NCBI GenBank assembly: GCA_963853835.1
Contig: OY970820.1
Location: 29,908,873-29,972,872, forward strand
Origin: Calendula officinalis
Lineage: Eukaryota > Streptophyta > Magnoliopsida > Asterales > Asteraceae
Length of the DNA stretch: 64,000 nt
Direction: 5' to 3'
Shown: positions 58,886-64,000 of the stretch, one piece after another
How the letters are laid out: every line of letters begins with the position of its first letter
How positions within the stretch are numbered: the stretch's first letter is position 1
Notes under the pieces: model-generated
Databases searched by the model: none
Seen by the model: only the letters and a program-made list of their open reading frames with translations
Told to the model about the DNA's origin: nothing
Translations under genes and position numbers: made by a program

Positions 58886-60038
58886 TGTAGGGATTTACTA
58901 CGCACCATGCGACTGATCAATCACTTGGATCGACCACCTAGTACACGAGTTCGAACCTTGCTGACCAAGAACATGAACTTGTTCTTGACCGGTTAAAACT
59001 AACTAGCTGATTTAATCCCTAAATGCGGAACTGGGATTAAACCTAATCCTTAAATCCTAAAGGATTGGGATGTTGGAAAACTAGATTAGGTTAACAAGAA
59101 AGAAACCTTGTACGAAGAACTCGAACACACACACATACTTGTGTGTGTTCGTCGACCATGAACCAAAGAACCCTAGGGTTCTTTGGCCGAAATTCGTCCA
59201 AGAGGAAGAAGGGAGTAAAGGGTTTCCCAAAACATACCTTGTTGTTTGCTTAAGATTGATCCACTGATGATGAACAAATTGAGCGATCTTCTAGTTGATC
59301 TAAGCAATAAACTTGTTCTTCAAAACTTGAAGAACACGAAGAACGAAGAACGCCAAATTACTTGGTGTTCTTGGGAGTGTTCGGCCGAAACCAAAGGGAG
59401 GAGGGGCTAGGGTTTCGATTTAGGTGTAAGGGAATATAATGATTAGGTTTAAATGAAACCTTAAGCCTTCTATTTGTAATAGAATAAGTTTCATTTAAGT
59501 CCTTCTAGTTTAATTAAGATTAATCTCTTAATTAAACTTATCTCTTACACTTTAAACCCTTATAGTTTAACTAGTTTATTATTGTTGCACTTAACTACTA
59601 AATGTCTAGTATTAACACACTAATAATTCGGTACCCATATACACGAATTATACACTTGTGTTTATACTTCTAATAGTTAATTATATAATAACCTTTATAT
59701 AATTTATACAATAATATTATCCAATTACTATATGATTTAATAGCTTTAAATCATATCATGGATAATCTATAATTAACACATTGTATATTTACTCAACTAG
59801 TAAATGTACAACTACTTGTATTAATTAGTTAGTTAAACTAATCTAGTAATAAGTTAAACTTAACTTAATACTTAACTGATTCATAATGACTATTATGAAT
59901 CATTCATCTTCGTAGTATCATTGCTTATCTTACTCGTATTACATGCACTCACCGGTGTGACCTTAAGTGTTTCGTAGGCATGGATGTATCATCATAGGTT
60001 GACTGACTGTGCACATAATTCCTTCAATAATTCCTTCA
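58886..60038 (-). repeat. 5' LTR of E5 (1153 bp)
   Basis: Near-identical partner of 51651-52810, with the same hairpins. Confidence 0.95.
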
Positions 60039-61439
60039 AACTAGGGCTTCATAAACCTACGAACCCTACAACCCTAGCAGCCGAAATTGAAGCATATTGG
60101 TCGGTATTTGGAGCTAAAGAGCTCAAATCTTCATCACCTTGAAGGATTCAAGCATCAAGGGTACGGATTCTTGCTTGTTTTACTTAGTTATCTTGATTTT
60201 GAGCTTGGTAAGGGTAAAAATGGTGGTTTGGGGAACCAACCATATCATCTTTGGGGAAGATGAACTATTATGGGTGTAAAACACTCCTTGTAGGCTTGTA
60301 ATCATTGTGTACAAGTTAGATTTGGGACATATGATGGAAAATCTTGAACTAGGGTTTGAGATTCCACCAAGTTGTATGAAGTTGGTGGTTGGGAATGTTC
60401 TTATGGATTAATTAATGGCTAGTATGGATTATAACTAGGTTGTTGTGGTGATATTGATGTTAGGTCAAGAAGACCTCGTGATTGGAAGTACTTCCTTGAT
60501 TGGGAAGTAAAGATTGTGTGGTTGAACACGAGAATTGGATAGTTTGTCTAAGGTGAGTACATGTGAACTTTCAAAACTGGGTACATAGCTAGGAATTGTT
60601 TTATGTTAAAATGCTTTTATCGAGTCTATAAGTAATTTAGTTGATTATGTGATTTTTAACGAATTGCTTATGTGATGATGAATTGATTAATTGATTAAGT
60701 AATGATGGAGCTATAAGCTCATAATGATAAGTGATAAATGATGATGATGATGATGATGATGATGTCCCAAGGGCCGTAGTAGATTGGAGGCATTCCGGTT
60801 ATTACGGTACCTTAAGGTTAGAGGTAGATTGGAGGCATTCCGATTGCCCAATACCTATGAGTCCCGGTAGATTGGATGCATTCTGGTTACCGTGGATATG
60901 ATGGTCTTGATAGATTGGAGGCATTCCGATTATCTTGACATTGGCCAATGATGAAAGTGATGAAATGACCCAAACGAACTTAGTAATAATATTTTAAGTA
61001 TAAATGATATTGTTTGACTAATTGTTAATCGGGCCTAAAACCCATGTATCTCACGAGGCAATTTTGTCTCACGTACTATGTTTGTGTTTTTTCTATGTAC
61101 TCAGGATCGGGATCGAAGATATAGGAGGCCCGTTAGAGAGGAAGCCTTGTTGAGATTTATTTGGTGTTCATAGTTAGAGCTCTTATCCTATGGCTTAGAT
61201 ATATTTTGTAACACCGTTTTTGTAAACTCTGATAATCTCAAACAAGAAACCTACCGTTGTATACTTTTGGTTATTTGGAAATGATGAAATATTATGTATT
61301 CGGTTGGAAAATGTTTAAATATTATTTTTAAAATTTGAGGTGTTACAGCATATTAGTGCAAGGTGTTTATAGGTAATGCCTATGAATTGACAAATATGGA
61401 ATAATAAGAGTGTTTAAATGTTACGTAAACACAATATTG

Positions 61440-62300
61440 TGTTCCAGTTTCCATTGTCTCTGATAGAGAAAATTGTTTCAATTCCGGATTTTAGAAGAAA
61501 TTTATGAGTAATTTGGGTACTCGTGTTAATTGAGTACACCATATCATCTGCATGTAGGCGTTTAGAGTGAATACATAATTCAAAATATGTAGAATATGCT
61601 TAAAACGTGTCCAATTGATTTTGATGAGAGCTGAAACCCCATTTGCCTCTAGCGGAGTTTCTTTATATCAGGAGTTATCATCAAGGTGTCGCCATATAAA
61701 ATGCTTTATGGTAGAAAGTGTAGAATTCCTATTTGTTGGGGTGAAGTGGGTCAACGTGAACTTGGAAGTAGAGAGGTGGTCCAGAAAACCATAGAGACGG
61801 TAGACCAAATCCGTGAGAAATTGAAAATGGCTCAAGATAGACAAAAGTCTTCTGCATATAATCGTAGACGGCCAATTTAATTCCAAGTTGGAGACCGGGT
61901 GATGTTAAATGTATCTCCATGGAAGGGCATTGTTATATTTAGAAAACGTGGGAAACTTAGTCCTTGTTTCATTGGCCCTTTCAGAATTTTATCACGTGTT
62001 AGAAAAGTAGCATATCGATTATAGCTACCCGAAGAGCTTAGCAGTATTCATAACACTTTTCATGTGTCGCACCTAAGAAAGTGATTGGTGGATGAAGCTT
62101 CATATGTGCCAATAGAAGAGATTGTTATTGATAACAAATTGAACTATGTTGAAGAACCGATAGTGATTCTAGATGTGAAGATCAAGAAATTGAGAAATAA
62201 GGAGATCAAAATCTTCAAAGTTCAATGGAGGCATAAAAAGGGGTCCGAGTATACTTGGGAATCCGAAGAAGAACTTGCTAAGTATTACCCGACATTATGA
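61440..62300 (+). pseudogene. E1 integrase-chromodomain remnant
   Basis: Tail of a gypsy pol. An integrase catalytic-core trace (VSDREN) lies near 61456. After frameshifts comes the conserved stretch MLYGRKCRIPICWGEVG from 61701, then a stop (TAA near 61878), the GPF/Y module (LSPCFIGPFRIL, about 61958) and a chromodomain at about 62140-62300 (KLRNKEIKIFKVQW, YTWESEEELAKYYPTL). Several stops and shifts break it. It is the same type as the E4 C-terminus, so E1 is also a chromovirus. It would have targeted integration to heterochromatin. Confidence 0.85.
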
Positions 62301-62333
62301 CAAGAATGGATTGTGAGGACACAATCCTAGATT

Positions 62334-62346
62334 AGTGGGGGAGAGT
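62334..62346 (+). other. Polypurine tract of E1
   Basis: AGTGGGGGAGAGT directly before the 3' LTR at 62347. Confidence 0.8.
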
Positions 62347-64000
62347 TGTAACACCCCAAAAATTTAAGAAGAAATATACCAACATTAACTGATCAGTTAG
62401 TGTTGATCCCGTTAGTGCTGACCAATTAGTGTTGATCCTGTTAGTGCTGATCCTGTGAGTGCTAATCCCGTTAGTGCTGATCCCGTTAGTGCTGATCCCG
62501 TTAGTGCTGATCCCGTTAGTGCTGATCCTGTTAGTGCTGATCAGTTAGTGCTGATCCCGTTAGTGCTGATCAGTTAGTGATGATCCCGTTAGTAACTGAT
62601 CAGTATCAATCTTGAAGAGCAATATTAATATTTGATGACCTGTAGTAACTTTACTAATATGTAAAGGACTAAATGTTTCAATTAAGTTTACTTATGGGTG
62701 AAGGAACTTAAAAAGTGAAACTTGAAGGGGGAAATGTATTAAAATAGAATTGTGAGAAGTATATGTGTAACTTAACTAGGATGAGTGGCATTTCACAGAT
62801 ATCATTGTGTGTGTATATGTCAGTCGACATATCTCTTTGAGAGTTGAAGGAAGAAAACGAAATTGAAAGAGAGGAAGAAAGATTCAACAAATTGAAGGAG
62901 ATCCTAAGAGTAAAATCAGAATCAAAACTAAAAGGAGGTGAGTATTCTTCTCTTTGATTGTTGTTTTTGAGCTAGGGTTTGAGGTTTAACCCAAACTTGA
63001 TTAGAAGTGAAATTGTTGGTTTATATGTCTAAATGGTTGTTAATAGACATCAAATTCAGTCTCTGATTCCCCCTAAAAGTGTTTTATAACTTGGGGTTAA
63101 TGCATGCAAGAGTTTGAGAGTTGGATTGAATGGATTTGGTAAACTTTATTAAAGTTCGGAGTTTTTGACAGCACTAAAATCAGAAATTGTGATGTGTTGT
63201 AAAAAACATATACAATAACCTTAACTCGGAATTTAGTGTGGTCAGAATCGTTGGAAAGGTATTCGAGTCTACTTTCCAACAAAATTTATTTCAGAACCAG
63301 ATTCGAAGGGTAAGTCGGTTAGATTTCAGAAAGGGCACATGCTGTCGAGTTTTGAGAAAAATGTTATGTTGTGTTAGAGTAAAATTAAGTAGATGATTAT
63401 TGAAAATAATCATATTAGTAGTAAAAGTTGTATTTTTATGTGCTTATGTATATGATTATGTATATATAGGAGCCAAGGTGTAAAGACTTGCTTGCTAATT
63501 GTGTGATTTTCAAACGGGTCAGAAAAACAGGTGAGTAACGGGTAGGCGTTAAAATTGGTAATTGACACTTTGTGTATCATTTTGTTGGATGAAAAAGTGT
63601 GAAGATTACCAATTAAGATGTTTAAGTATTATATTAATTGTTGTGGGCGAAATGAATCTTTTGATTCATATAAAGGCGGAATGAATCTCTTTGATTCATA
63701 TAAAGGCGGAATGGATCTCTTTGATTCATATAAAGGTGGAATGAATCCTTTTGATTCATATAGAGGTGATTGAATCTTTTGATTCATAAAGAGGCGAAAT
63801 GAATTCATTATAGAGGTGAAATGAATCTTTTGATTCATAAAGAAGGAGAAATGGGTCGTTTGGCCCATATAGAGGTGACATGAATCTTTGATTCATAAAG
63901 AGGGCGAAATGGGTCGTTTGACCCATATAGAGGTGAAATGAATCTTTTGATTCATGAAGAGGACGAAATGGGTCGTTTGGTCCATATAGAGGTGACATGA
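62347..64000 (+). repeat. 3' LTR of E1, cut by the window end
   Basis: The first 1654 of about 2284 bp. It repeats the features of the 5' copy: GTTAGTGCTGATC array (62390-62592), donor GAG|GTGAGTATTC (62938), 61-nt predicted exon 63470-63530 and the stem-loop array from about 63652 to the window edge. Confidence 0.93.

Larger units (their letters stand above)
51651..60038 (-). mobile_element. E5: gag-only copia-type element (TR-GAG-like)
   Basis: LTRs 51651-52810 and 58886-60038, ends TGTATGG/TGTAGGG and CCTTCA. Target copies AGCTA (51646-51650) and AACTA (60039-60043) differ at one base. The PBS is at 58884-58873 on the minus strand and the PPT-like CAAGTGGGAGTC at 52822-52811, so it reads right to left. 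A single gag ORF is the only coding sequence; 2.5 kb follow it and 2.6 kb precede it. By eye the LTRs differ at about 14 sites (about 1.2%). Confidence 0.9.
44632..61347 (+). mobile_element. E4: Ty3/gypsy chromovirus (Tekay/Del-like), hosts E5
   Basis: 5' LTR 44632-46365, PBS 46369-46380, gag-PR-RT-RH-IN-chromodomain 46604-51202, PPT 51201-51214, 3' LTR 51215-51650 plus 60039-61347 split by E5. Flanks CCGTA and GCATA agree at only 3 of 5 bases, so the target duplication is eroded or unsure. By eye the LTRs differ at about 31 sites (about 1.8%). Integrase followed by a chromodomain places it among chromoviruses. Confidence 0.93.
51215..61347 (+). repeat. 3' LTR of E4, split by E5
   Basis: First part 51215-51650, second part 60039-61347. 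The join falls 15 bp after the LTR's TATA box. Together they align along the full 5' LTR. Confidence 0.93.

Noticed and set aside
44627..61352. Target duplication for E4
   Set aside because: CCGTA versus GCATA match at only 3 of 5 bases. Not claimed, though LTR, PBS and PPT make the element boundaries secure.
63629..63998. Two overlapping minus-strand frames with repeated peptides (MNQ..., YESK...)
   Set aside because: They are translations of the E1 LTR stem-loop array. The repeated peptide follows from the repeated DNA, and the frame lies antisense to the element.

Overview
This is nuclear DNA of a flowering plant. The evidence is one intact C2H2 zinc-finger repressor gene of the plant-only QALGGH type, a tRNA-derived SINE, Stowaway and hAT MITEs, and many LTR retrotransposons primed by initiator Met-tRNA. 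The copia element carries a third ORF of a kind I know from daisy-family (Asteraceae) genome annotations ('synaptobrevin, longin-like domain protein'), so Asteraceae is my best guess. That placement is inference.

Layout. (1) 1-1985: end of a minus-strand gypsy-type LTR, cut by the window edge. (2) 1986-9874: a decayed minus-strand Ty1/copia element of Sirevirus type (5' LTR, PBS, gag, pol, ORF3). Its 3' end is lost at the junction with the first LTR. (3) 9875-24128: the only gene-bearing stretch. It holds a solo copia LTR (10816-12113), several hAT-like and Stowaway-like MITEs, a SINE, the ZAT5-like gene (14761-15783) and a 3-kb solo gypsy LTR (18614-21643). (4) 24129-64000: one 40-kb nest of retrotransposons.

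The nest. An outer Ty3/gypsy element (E1, plus strand, 24129 to beyond the window end) has been invaded twice. E2 (minus, 29167-44094) itself holds E3 (plus, 33154-40163; perfect ATTAG target duplication; no coding capacity). E4 (plus, 44632-61347; a Tekay/Del-like chromovirus with recognisable gag-pol) holds E5 (minus, 51651-60038; gag only, no pol) inside its 3' LTR. Counting LTR differences by eye puts E5 and E3 youngest (about 1.2-1.4%), then E4 (about 1.8%), then E2 and E1 (about 3%). This agrees with the nesting order.

What stands out. The LTRs of E1, E2, E4 and the solo LTR all show strong splice-site-like sequences in the same arrangement: donor, acceptor, a short internal exon, a second donor and a second acceptor before the PBS. 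E3 shows at least one donor and acceptor. Inside the second predicted intron (the only one in E3), E1, E3 and E4 carry short stem-loop cassettes whose stems differ by compensatory changes, while E2 carries a tandem repeat there. The leader of E5 holds a similar ladder of eight stem-loops, three with the same TAAACT loop. E1 also contains a TRIM-like segment joined at the PBS in a way that looks like recombination with a one-LTR circle. The ZAT5-like gene is the only complete host gene seen.
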